NCBI RefSeq assembly: GCF_004364335.1
Contig: NZ_SOCR01000001.1
Location: forward strand, 248,001-312,000
Direction: 5' to 3'
Length of the DNA stretch: 64,000 nucleotides
Source: Pseudomonas graminis
GTDB lineage: Bacteria > Pseudomonadota > Gammaproteobacteria > Pseudomonadales > Pseudomonadaceae
The notes below the pieces were generated by a model. It did not search any database. It worked only from the letters and a program-made list of their open reading frames with translations, and was not told the origin of the DNA. Both the position numbers and the translations under genes were made by a program. Positions within the stretch are counted from its first letter, which is position 1. Every line of letters starts with the position of its first letter. This document shows, piece after piece, positions 40,864 to 47,992 of this stretch.

Positions 40864-41901
40864 CTACAGCGAGCTCACCTCCGGATTCAGCCGCCCCAGC
40901 ACCTGCCTGCTATTGCCACCGCCGAACAGACTCATCAGGTCCATGACCCTGACCGGGTCTTTGGGGTCGACGCTCAGTTGAATGCCGTCGTTTTTGCCTT
41001 TGAACAGTTTAACCATCAGCTCACAACCATCACTGAGCATCGGGGCTCTTTCCCGCATCCCGCTTTCACAGCTTTTCTGCCAGTTATCCAGGCTTTTCTC
41101 GAACCAGGCCTGGCGCTGCTTGTCGGCGCTGCCGGCAGTCGGGTCCAACGGCGTGGCGTAGCGTTGTTCGAGCAATGCGCTACGTTTGACCACTCCCTTG
41201 TCTTTGAAGCTGACGTTCAATTCGCTTAATTCGGCTCGGGCGAATGCGGCCTGCACGCCTTGTGCCGCACCGCCAAGCAGCCCGTAGACGGCCATCTCGC
41301 CGCCGCGCTGCAAGTCACTGATCGTACGGTGAAGGTCCTTGACGTTGTCCATGCGATAGCTGGCGCTGAAGGTGAACAGGTCTGGCATGTCCAGAAAGGT
41401 CTCACCCGTGGCGCGGGTAGCGCCGTCATCCAGGTCCAGAAACAGCGTGAGGTCGAACGGTTTGAGCTCGTTACGGCCGCTGCTTAACAACGGGCCAAAA
41501 TTATTCATGCCCCTTGAGCCACCGCCCATCCCTATCAAGCCAGCCATTCCGCCCAAGTCCTGCAGACTTTGCAGCGAGCTGCTGGAAGCCTGTATGCCGC
41601 TGGCTTCGATGCGCACACGACTTCGGCTGTCGTTGTTGATCAGGTCGGTCACGATGACTTTATCGGCACGCAGACCGCTCGCCTTGCCCTCGCCAAACTC
41701 GACACCCTTGATCACGACCTTGCCGCCAAAGGGCGAGGAGCTGACCGAGCCCCAACTGACGGTCCCATTGAGATGGTTGTCATACACGAAGTCATCGAGG
41801 CGCTTCTGGGCCTGTTTGCCGGCATAGGCACACAAGCCAAAGTAGCCCGCAGCAAGTATCGCCACAGCTGCAGCAGGGACAAGCAGTTTTTTCTGGATCA
41901 T
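40864..41901 (-). CDS. Membrane-anchored protein of unknown function
   Basis: A 345-aa protein with one N-terminal hydrophobic helix (MIQKKLLVPAAAVAILAAGYFGLCAYA) and a large extracytoplasmic part. WGSVSSSPFGGKVVIKGVEFGEG near the start resembles the repeating strands of AsmA- or DUF945-like periplasmic proteins; a Gly/Met-rich loop (GGMAGLIGMGGGSRGMNNFG) follows. I do not recognise it further. Its ATG overlaps the preceding gene's stop by 4 bp, so it is the last gene of a three-gene operon of exported proteins. Confidence 0.75.
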   Translation of the reverse strand: MIQKKLLVPAAAVAILAAGYFGLCAYAGKQAQKRLDDFVYDNHLNGTVSWGSVSSSPFGGKVVIKGVEFGEGKASGLRADKVIVTDLINNDSRSRVRIEASGIQASSSSLQSLQDLGGMAGLIGMGGGSRGMNNFGPLLSSGRNELKPFDLTLFLDLDDGATRATGETFLDMPDLFTFSASYRMDNVKDLHRTISDLQRGGEMAVYGLLGGAAQGVQAAFARAELSELNVSFKDKGVVKRSALLEQRYATPLDPTAGSADKQRQAWFEKSLDNWQKSCESGMRERAPMLSDGCELMVKLFKGKNDGIQLSVDPKDPVRVMDLMSLFGGGNSRQVLGRLNPEVSSL

Positions 41902-43817
41902 TGCACATCCCCCTGAATGTTCTGGTCAGGCCAGGCCTGTTTGAATACCTGGCGCGCCGCGTCGGGCGTCCAGCTGTCGTCGCCCAACTGCATGCGCATG
42001 ATTTTCAGCGGATCACGCAAATCGGTGCAGCCATCTTCGGTGCAGGCCTGGAGGTAACTGACCGCGACCAGGGTCAGCGGCAGGTCCTCGCTGTCTCGCT
42101 TGACCGGGTCCACCGTGACCTCGCCTTTGGCCAGGAACCAGCCCTTCTCAGGCTTCAGATTGGGGCCAACAATGTCCAGTTGCGACTCATAGGGGTAATC
42201 GGTTTCCCAGCGTCCATTCGTCTTGCCGACGATGTGCACGATCTGGCTGTAAGCGGCTTTGCCGCCGGCCACCAGCCGCGCATACCCTCCTCCGGAAGTG
42301 GGCGCATAGCTGACGTCGGTCAGCAGTCGAGACTGAATGTATTTAGCGTTGCTGCTTTCGGTTTTCAGCTGGGCAAACTGCTGAAGCTGGGTCTGGGCCT
42401 GGTAGCCGGCCTGCTCAAGTTTTCTCTGCTCTTCGTACTGGCGCTGACGGTCCGCAGCGCGTTTTTGCTCAGCGACCTGCGCTTCATGCATAAACAGATA
42501 GTTGTTGGCGTTTTGCGGGTTGAACTGCCAGCTTTTGGTGCCCCAGTTCCGGCTGATGTTGGTTTCATAAAGCCAGCTGTCACGGTCATTCTTCACAAGG
42601 CCCTGCGGTACATCTCGAACGGCGATGAAGTTGACGTTCGGGGTTTTCGGCTGGACCTGGTCCAGAGCGCCCAAGGCGGTGAATACAGTGGTTTTGATGG
42701 TTTCAAGCTGGCGGAAAAGCTCCTGGTTTTCGGTCACGGCCACCAGCGCCGGGCTGCGTGTATCCCAATAGCCACTCCAGCTGTAAGACGCTCGCAGCAG
42801 GTAATGTATGCCACTGGCCGGGTCACTGGTGAGCAGCATCAGGGCGTTTTTCTGGTTATCAAAGCCTACGATAGGCAGCTGCGGCGCTTGTTTGTTGAAC
42901 GGGATGCCTAAATGAAAACTTCCTTCGTATTCCTTCAGCTTCACCCCGTCTGCCCGTAGCACCACCACTGCCCCCTCACCTGCAGCGTAGCCATCGGAAC
43001 CGCAGGTGACACCGGTGGATTTTGCACTCACGAAGCGGGTGTCACCGTCTGGCTTGTAGGTGGTACGAAACAGGCAACCGTTTTGGTCTTTGAGTTCCAG
43101 AAAGAAGGTGGCGGCCTTGATCGCGTCGGCCTCGGCGGGCGGCGTCCAGCCGGATACCGCAAAAGCGGGCGACGCGGGAGTGATCGTTTTGGGCGCAGGG
43201 GACGGCGGAACCGGCGTCGACTCAGACGGTTGTTGAACTGCAGAAGCAGGTGCCTGAGCGGATGGCGGGCCTGGATCTGCAGCCACAACGGGTGCAGGAG
43301 CAGGTGGTGGCACTGGATCTGCAGCCGCAACCGGTGCGGGAGCAGGCGGCGGGACTGGGGCCGCAGCTGCAACGGGTGCAGGTACGGACGCCACAGACGC
43401 CGGGTGTGGCTCGGAGACAGGCGCAGCGGCAACCTCGGCTGCCGGCACGGCCGGCATGTCAGCCACGACGACATGGCTGGACCATTCTTCCGCCTTGGCA
43501 GCCACCCCAATGGCAACGATCTGGCCTTGAGCGTTGTAGCTTTTCCAGTTCACCGTGGCAGCACTCGGGCACTGGCTGGCGAGCAGGCCGCCGAGTTTGG
43601 GCAGCAGGCGCGCGACGGCATCGTTGTCCGGCTTGCCGGCGAAGGCAAAACGCAGCGCCAGCGGATTCGTGCACCACGGCTGATTGTCGGCGTGGTCCAC
43701 GAAGACTTCGACGTTCTCGCCCTTGGAAAAGGCCAGCCGGTAGGCAGCAGCATGGGCATTCGGGCACACGGCAAGCGCCAATAGGGTCAGGGGCAATAGT
43801 TTGCTTACGCTTATCAT
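41898..43817 (-). CDS. Exported protein with Pro/Ala-rich linker
   Basis: A 639-aa secreted protein that I do not recognise. It has a signal peptide (MISVSKLLPLTLLALAVCPNAHA), a small N-terminal domain of about 100 residues with paired cysteines, a low-complexity linker at about 120-215 made of Ala-Pro-Val repeats, and a large C-terminal domain (about 220-639). The latter has a Cys pair (CTEDGC), a Gln-rich helix (EQKRAADRQRQYEEQRKLEQ) and many aromatic strands. The ATG at 43817 overlaps the stop of the upstream gene by one base (TGATG). It is the middle gene of the operon; the linker suggests it spans the periplasm or peptidoglycan. Confidence 0.78.
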   Translation of the reverse strand: MISVSKLLPLTLLALAVCPNAHAAAYRLAFSKGENVEVFVDHADNQPWCTNPLALRFAFAGKPDNDAVARLLPKLGGLLASQCPSAATVNWKSYNAQGQIVAIGVAAKAEEWSSHVVVADMPAVPAAEVAAAPVSEPHPASVASVPAPVAAAAPVPPPAPAPVAAADPVPPPAPAPVVAADPGPPSAQAPASAVQQPSESTPVPPSPAPKTITPASPAFAVSGWTPPAEADAIKAATFFLELKDQNGCLFRTTYKPDGDTRFVSAKSTGVTCGSDGYAAGEGAVVVLRADGVKLKEYEGSFHLGIPFNKQAPQLPIVGFDNQKNALMLLTSDPASGIHYLLRASYSWSGYWDTRSPALVAVTENQELFRQLETIKTTVFTALGALDQVQPKTPNVNFIAVRDVPQGLVKNDRDSWLYETNISRNWGTKSWQFNPQNANNYLFMHEAQVAEQKRAADRQRQYEEQRKLEQAGYQAQTQLQQFAQLKTESSNAKYIQSRLLTDVSYAPTSGGGYARLVAGGKAAYSQIVHIVGKTNGRWETDYPYESQLDIVGPNLKPEKGWFLAKGEVTVDPVKRDSEDLPLTLVAVSYLQACTEDGCTDLRDPLKIMRMQLGDDSWTPDAARQVFKQAWPDQNIQGDVQ

Positions 43818-44710
43818 CAAATCAGTTCCCAGGCGCCGTCACCCGCCTGGCAGGCCTTGACGGTTTGCTTCTCAGCCTGACTGTCCTTGGCTTTCACGTC
43901 GTAGGTAATCGTGCGGCAGGTGGTTTGTGCGGTCAGTTTGTCTTCCACCGGTTTGGCATCGATAGCGTCAAGGTCCACGCCTTGTTTGGCGGCGCTGGCC
44001 GTGTCGAGGTTATCCAGGTCAGTGGCGCTGTCGGCGGAAGCTTGTGCGGCAGTACTGCTGGCAACCGCAGAGGGTTTGGGCGCGACGGCTTCCACCAGTG
44101 GGGCGTATACGTAGCCTACGGTGACGCCACGGCGGCCGACCATGATCCAGTCATTGTGGGTGCGGCCCAAGGCGGTGAACGTCGAACTCGGCGGTAACCC
44201 ACCCACTTTTTCGGCACTGCTGTCCGGCGCGCTGCGCAGGTTGGCCGACTTGACGGTGCGGTAGGGTTTATTGATCAGGGTCATATCAGTGACCGGCTGA
44301 ATCTTCGGCAGGCGCTTGACCGCCACCTGCCGCGACTGGGTTTCGGTACTCACCGGGGTGATCTGCGCACTGCTGCCGCTGTGGTTGGACTGCCAACTGG
44401 TGGCCTGGCCGTCCTGGTTTCGATTGAGGACTTGCTGGGTTTGTGCGGCGAGGGCCAGACGATCACTTTCATCCATCTTCGCGCCGATGGTTTTGCCCAA
44501 CAAGGCGCCGGCCAGGCCGCCGATCAACATCGCTGCAGTCCGCCCGCCGCCGCCGCCGATGCGGCTGCCGATCAGAACGCCAGCGGCGCCGCCGATGACG
44601 GTGCCAATGTTTTCCTTGTTAGCCCAGTCGGGACCCGACGTGGCGCAACCTGATGAAAAACCAATGCTCAACACGAGCAACGCAGCAGTGGCCTTTTTTG
44701 CCAAACCCAT
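43817..44710 (-). CDS. Glycine-zipper lipoprotein with SH3-like domain
   Basis: A 297-aa lipoprotein. The signal peptide ends in a lipobox (FSSGCATS, Cys about 22). A glycine zipper follows (IGTVIGGAAGVLIGSRIGGGGGRTAAMLIGGLAGALLGKTIG), capable of membrane insertion, and then a bacterial SH3 domain at about 148-208 (VKSANLRSAPDSSAEKVGGLPPSSTFTALGR, WIMVGRRGVTVGYVYAPLVE). The C-terminal domain contains Cys-based strands (TTCRTITYDVKAKDS). Proteins of this layout anchor in the outer membrane and contact the cell wall. It is the first gene of the three-gene operon. Confidence 0.85.
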   Translation of the reverse strand: MGLAKKATAALLVLSIGFSSGCATSGPDWANKENIGTVIGGAAGVLIGSRIGGGGGRTAAMLIGGLAGALLGKTIGAKMDESDRLALAAQTQQVLNRNQDGQATSWQSNHSGSSAQITPVSTETQSRQVAVKRLPKIQPVTDMTLINKPYRTVKSANLRSAPDSSAEKVGGLPPSSTFTALGRTHNDWIMVGRRGVTVGYVYAPLVEAVAPKPSAVASSTAAQASADSATDLDNLDTASAAKQGVDLDAIDAKPVEDKLTAQTTCRTITYDVKAKDSQAEKQTVKACQAGDGAWELI

Positions 44711-44938
44711 CGCACAGTCCTCTGGAGTGAAGGAGAGATATGCAGGGATGAGTGAGCACGGTGAAATCGTGGATCGGCCTTCATCCCTGAAGAAGTGCGC
44801 GGATTACACACAAATTCCAAAAGAGTCACAACCGTTTTTATGGCTGAACGGCGGTTCGGGGGAAGAACAGCAAGCTGCAACTGGAGCAAGAGCGTTTACC
44901 ACCGCATCAGCCAGCCATTGCTCCGTTTCCAAACACCC

Positions 44939-44968
44939 TTGCATAGGTATAGGGGGTACCCCTATGCT
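44939..44968 (+). promoter_or_regulatory. dmeR promoter with overlapping metal-repressor operator
   Basis: TTGCAT (-35, 44939-44944) and TATGCT (-10, 44963-44968) are spaced by 18 bp. Between them lies an AT-flanked G-tract with partial dyad symmetry, GTATAGGGGGTACCCCTATG. RcnR and DmeR proteins bind G- or C-tracts flanked by short AT repeats, so the repressor encoded 28 bp downstream would occlude its own promoter until Co or Ni binds. Confidence 0.7.
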
Positions 44969-44996
44969 GCATTCCGTCTAGCCAGGGGTATATCCG

Positions 44997-45272
44997 ATGG
45001 GCCATATCGCAGCAAACAAAAACGATCTTCTCAAGCGCGTCAAACGCATTACCGGACAACTCCAGGCCGTCGAACGGGCATTGGAGTCGGATCTGGACTG
45101 CGCCAAGACGCTGCACCTTGTCGCCGCCACCCGCGGGGCCATCAACGGCTTGATGGAGGAAATCATTGAAGACCACGCCCGCGCCCACGTTGCGGACCCG
45201 GGTCTCAGCGAGACTGAGCGCAATAAAGGTGTCGAGGAGCTGCTTGAAGCCATTCGGCGCTATTCCAAATGA
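44997..45272 (+). CDS. dmeR: Co/Ni-responsive repressor of the CsoR/RcnR family (DmeR)
   Basis: A 91-aa all-helical repressor. The RcnR-type metal ligands His3, Cys35, His60 and His64 are all at their expected positions, which points to Co(II)/Ni(II) and not Cu(I). NKNDLLKRVKRITGQLQAVERAL and AATRGAINGLMEEIIEDH are the family helices. In RcnR/DmeR, metal binding releases the repressor from a G-tract operator. The following CDF transporter gene overlaps by 4 bp, forming the dmeRF pair described in rhizobia. Confidence 0.93.
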   Translation: MGHIAANKNDLLKRVKRITGQLQAVERALESDLDCAKTLHLVAATRGAINGLMEEIIEDHARAHVADPGLSETERNKGVEELLEAIRRYSK

Positions 45273-46234
45273 ATACCTCCAGGCACTTACTGATGAAAAG
45301 CACGAACGTTAGCTACGGACACGACCACGTGTTTCTGGGCTCAGCCCACGATGAGAATGCCAAACGTACGCTTTGGGTAGTGGCGTTAACCGTCGTGATG
45401 ATGGTCGGTGAAATCACCGCCGGGTATATCACGGGCTCGATGGCGTTGCTGGCCGATGGTTTTCACATGGCCACCCATGCCGGTGCATTGGGCATCGCGG
45501 CGGCCGCCTATGGATACGCCAAGCGCAACGCGTCCAGCCAGCGTTACAGCTTCGGCACCGGAAAGGTCGGAGATCTGGGCGGGTTCGCGTCGGCGCTGAT
45601 TCTCGGCATGGTTTCCCTGGGAATCGGCGTTGAATCCGTCATGCGCCTCTTGCAGCCAACGGACGTTCAGTTCGGCACCGCTACCCTCATCGCGATTGCC
45701 GGGTTGATCGTCAATATCGTCAGCGCCCTGCTGCTGGGCCACGGGCACAGCCATGGACACGATCATGACCATGACCACCATCAGGAGGATCATGGCCATG
45801 GCCATGCCCATCATGGCACCGACAACAATTTGAGATCGGCCTATGTCCACGTCATCGCAGATGCGCTGACGTCGGTGCTGGCCATCGCTGCACTGCTCGC
45901 CGGTCGCTACCTGGGCTGGGTGTGGCTGGACCCGGCCATGGGCATCGTCGGCGCCATCGTTATCGCGCGGTGGGCATGGACCTTGATGGGCGTCACCGCA
46001 GGCGTATTGCTCGATCAGACTGACGCACACGTTGCCGAGGAGATCCGCCAGTTGGTTGAAGAACCGGGGGACGCCACGATCACCGACCTGCACGTCTGGC
46101 GAGTCGGCCCCCAAGCCCATGCGGCCATTGTCAGCGTCCTTGGCGCCGCCACGGCGAACGCCGACACTATTCGTGAACGTCTTCAGCCGGTCCATGAAGT
46201 CAGGCACCTGACGGTCGAATTTCGACCGTCCTGA
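45269..46234 (+). CDS. dmeF: Cation diffusion facilitator, Co/Ni efflux (DmeF-type)
   Basis: A 321-aa CDF antiporter with six membrane helices that exports divalent metals by proton exchange. The transport-site motifs are in helix II (DGFHMATH) and helix V (HVIADALTS). A long cytoplasmic loop between helices IV and V is extremely His/Asp-rich (HGHSHGHDHDHDHH and more), typical of DmeF. The C-terminal cytoplasmic domain includes DLHVWRVGPQAHAAIV. The overlap with the repressor gene indicates joint translation. Substrate assignment to Co/Ni rests on the repressor's ligands and on the loop. Confidence 0.93.
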   Translation: MNTSRHLLMKSTNVSYGHDHVFLGSAHDENAKRTLWVVALTVVMMVGEITAGYITGSMALLADGFHMATHAGALGIAAAAYGYAKRNASSQRYSFGTGKVGDLGGFASALILGMVSLGIGVESVMRLLQPTDVQFGTATLIAIAGLIVNIVSALLLGHGHSHGHDHDHDHHQEDHGHGHAHHGTDNNLRSAYVHVIADALTSVLAIAALLAGRYLGWVWLDPAMGIVGAIVIARWAWTLMGVTAGVLLDQTDAHVAEEIRQLVEEPGDATITDLHVWRVGPQAHAAIVSVLGAATANADTIRERLQPVHEVRHLTVEFRPS

Positions 46235-46269
46235 TTGAGCGCCTCTGCCCTAGTCCAAAGGAAATTGCG

Positions 46270-46626
46270 ATGCCACCCGGCAAACGTGAACTGGCGCGAA
46301 TCGAACGCCGGTTAATCGCCACGCTGACCGAAGCGTGCGAGACAGCAAAAAGCGAAATCAAAGGCTTCACCTGGCTGACCCATATGGCTGACCTGGACGC
46401 GCTGGCTGAAACCCTGAAGGTGATCTGGGTGTTCGAAACACTGGCGGACAGACAGCTTGCCGAGGTTGAAGCGAAGGCGCGCATTTTTGAGCTGACGGCC
46501 ACCGCGTTTAAGGAGGCCTGCATTGATCTGAAGCTCTCGGATCGCAATGTCCGCTTTGACTCTGAGGAAGAATGCCTGCGCGCTCAGGGTGGCAACTGGC
46601 AAAACCGATTGGTTAAGGGTGACTGA
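46270..46626 (+). CDS. Hypothetical protein, probably cytoplasmic
   Basis: A 118-aa protein with no signal peptide or membrane segment. It is predicted helical with an alternating charged pattern (KRELARIERRLIATLTEACETAKSEIKGFTWLTH and VEAKARIFELTATAFKEACIDLK). Relatives in Pseudomonas are sometimes labelled Fis-family regulators, but I see no helix-turn-helix to support that. It lies 35 bp after dmeF and is followed within 2 bp by a DUF1289 gene, so these may be co-transcribed. Confidence 0.75.
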   Translation: MPPGKRELARIERRLIATLTEACETAKSEIKGFTWLTHMADLDALAETLKVIWVFETLADRQLAEVEAKARIFELTATAFKEACIDLKLSDRNVRFDSEEECLRAQGGNWQNRLVKGD

Positions 46627-46628
46627 CG

Positions 46629-46799
46629 ATGGCCAAAGAAATCGAAAACCCATGCATCGCTGTGTGCCAGCTCAGGGGTGATCTGTGTGTGAGTTGTGGC
46701 CGGACCAAGGACGACATCAGAAAGTGGAAACGCATGAAGCGGCCTGAAAAAATGGCGGCGGTGCAAAGGGCGAGCGTGCGTTTGAAGGCGTTGAAGTAA
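46629..46799 (+). CDS. DUF1289 small cysteine protein
   Basis: A 56-aa protein beginning MAKEIENPCIAVCQLRGD. It carries the DUF1289 Cys pattern PCIAVC followed by LCVSCGRTKDDIRKWKRM, four cysteines that could hold a metal. Its ATG lies 2 bp after the stop of the upstream gene. Proteins of this family are short, cytoplasmic and of unknown role. Confidence 0.85.
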   Translation: MAKEIENPCIAVCQLRGDLCVSCGRTKDDIRKWKRMKRPEKMAAVQRASVRLKALK

Positions 46800-47109
46800 G
46801 CGATGAATTCGGGATTAGGTGTAGCCTGCCGCCGACGCTCGCCTCCTACCGCTGCCGTCACCCCGCCAACGGGGCAAACACCGCCCCGCGAAACAGGTTT
46901 AAGCCAGCGCCGAACCGTCAGCAACCGCCCCAAGCACGAATACCCCCAAACGAGGTACGGGGCGTATCAGGATCCAAATGCAGTTAACTAATTATTTAAG
47001 AACCTGCGCTTAAGATCCCCCCTCCTCGGCCGATTGTATTGGATTGCTGAGTTTAATTTAACTCACATCATCTTTGAGTCCGACGCTGGCATCAGTCTGG
47101 AGTGAACAC
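46800..47109. other. Intergenic region, no gene seen
   Basis: The left two-thirds are GC-rich without a convincing frame. From about 46985 the sequence turns AT-rich (TTAACTAATTATTTAAG) and should hold the promoter of the binding-protein gene. This is also where base composition changes toward the following module. Confidence 0.55.
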
Positions 47110-47961
47110 GTGACGTTACGCCTAACCTGCAAAGCTATTATTATTGCGCTGTCTTTTGGGCTGTCAAATGTGGCGGTCTCTGAAGACCTTAAGGTCTACA
47201 ACTTTTCGCCGGTCAATCAATACAACCTTAATCTTTCAGCCAGTTTCTGGAACCCGATCATACGGTATGTGTCCGAAAAAAGCGGGGTGAACCTTACGCT
47301 TAAATTAGGCCGTACCTCCTCTGATACAACCAGTTATGTGCTCGCACAGGAAGTTGATTTTGCTTTTACCAACCATCTGTTTAGCCCAGAGCGCGACAAG
47401 ATGGGCTGGAAGGTATTTGGTCGCCGTGACGCCCCTGCCCTTGAAGGACAAATCGTGGTCCCTGCCGATTCGCCCATCCATAGCCTTTCTGAACTGGAAG
47501 GCAAAGAGGTCGTGTACCCGGGACCCGAAGCGTTCATCGCTTATAAAGTCACCAGCTCAGAATTGGTAAAGAAAGGGATACATACGTCTACGGTATTTGC
47601 AGGAAACATGGACGGCGCCTTCAGCCAGCTGCTCAGCGGCAAGGCTCAGGCGATGGGGGTCAACTCACAGCTTGTCAGCGGTTACACGGAGAGAGAGGGT
47701 AAGTCGTTCCGCGTATTGTGGAATTCGTCCTCGTTCAATGATTTGGCCCTGATGGTTTCCCCTCGTATTTCACAAAAGGAACTGGATGCGGTGGCGAATG
47801 CATTTTTCAACATGCAATACGATAAAGACGGCAGCAAGATTCTTCATGAAGCAACCGAATTGGTTCATGCGCCCGCCCCGATTACCTTTATTCCTGCGAC
47901 GGCGGCGGATTACGCTTCCTATCGTGATTTTTACAGCAGTTTGCCGGCAAACCTTAAGTAA
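47110..47961 (+). CDS. PhnD-like periplasmic binding protein linked to c-di-GMP signalling
   Basis: A 283-aa PhnD-type substrate-binding protein (phosphate/phosphonate family). The GTG start at 47110 has GGAG about 10 bp upstream and gives a signal peptide (TLRLTCKAIIIALSFGLSNVAVS); a TTG 36 bp earlier would bury it. Recognisable parts are SGVNLTLKLGRTSSDTTSYVL, VVPADSPIHSLSELEGKEVVYPGPEAF and GKAQAMGVNSQLVSGY. No ABC permease or ATPase is nearby; instead a membrane GGDEF-EAL protein follows after 31 bp. It therefore probably acts as a sensor subunit and not as a transporter component. Confidence 0.85.
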   Translation: MTLRLTCKAIIIALSFGLSNVAVSEDLKVYNFSPVNQYNLNLSASFWNPIIRYVSEKSGVNLTLKLGRTSSDTTSYVLAQEVDFAFTNHLFSPERDKMGWKVFGRRDAPALEGQIVVPADSPIHSLSELEGKEVVYPGPEAFIAYKVTSSELVKKGIHTSTVFAGNMDGAFSQLLSGKAQAMGVNSQLVSGYTEREGKSFRVLWNSSSFNDLALMVSPRISQKELDAVANAFFNMQYDKDGSKILHEATELVHAPAPITFIPATAADYASYRDFYSSLPANLK

Positions 47962-47992
47962 ATAATCTGATATTTAGCTGGAGAGGCTATTA

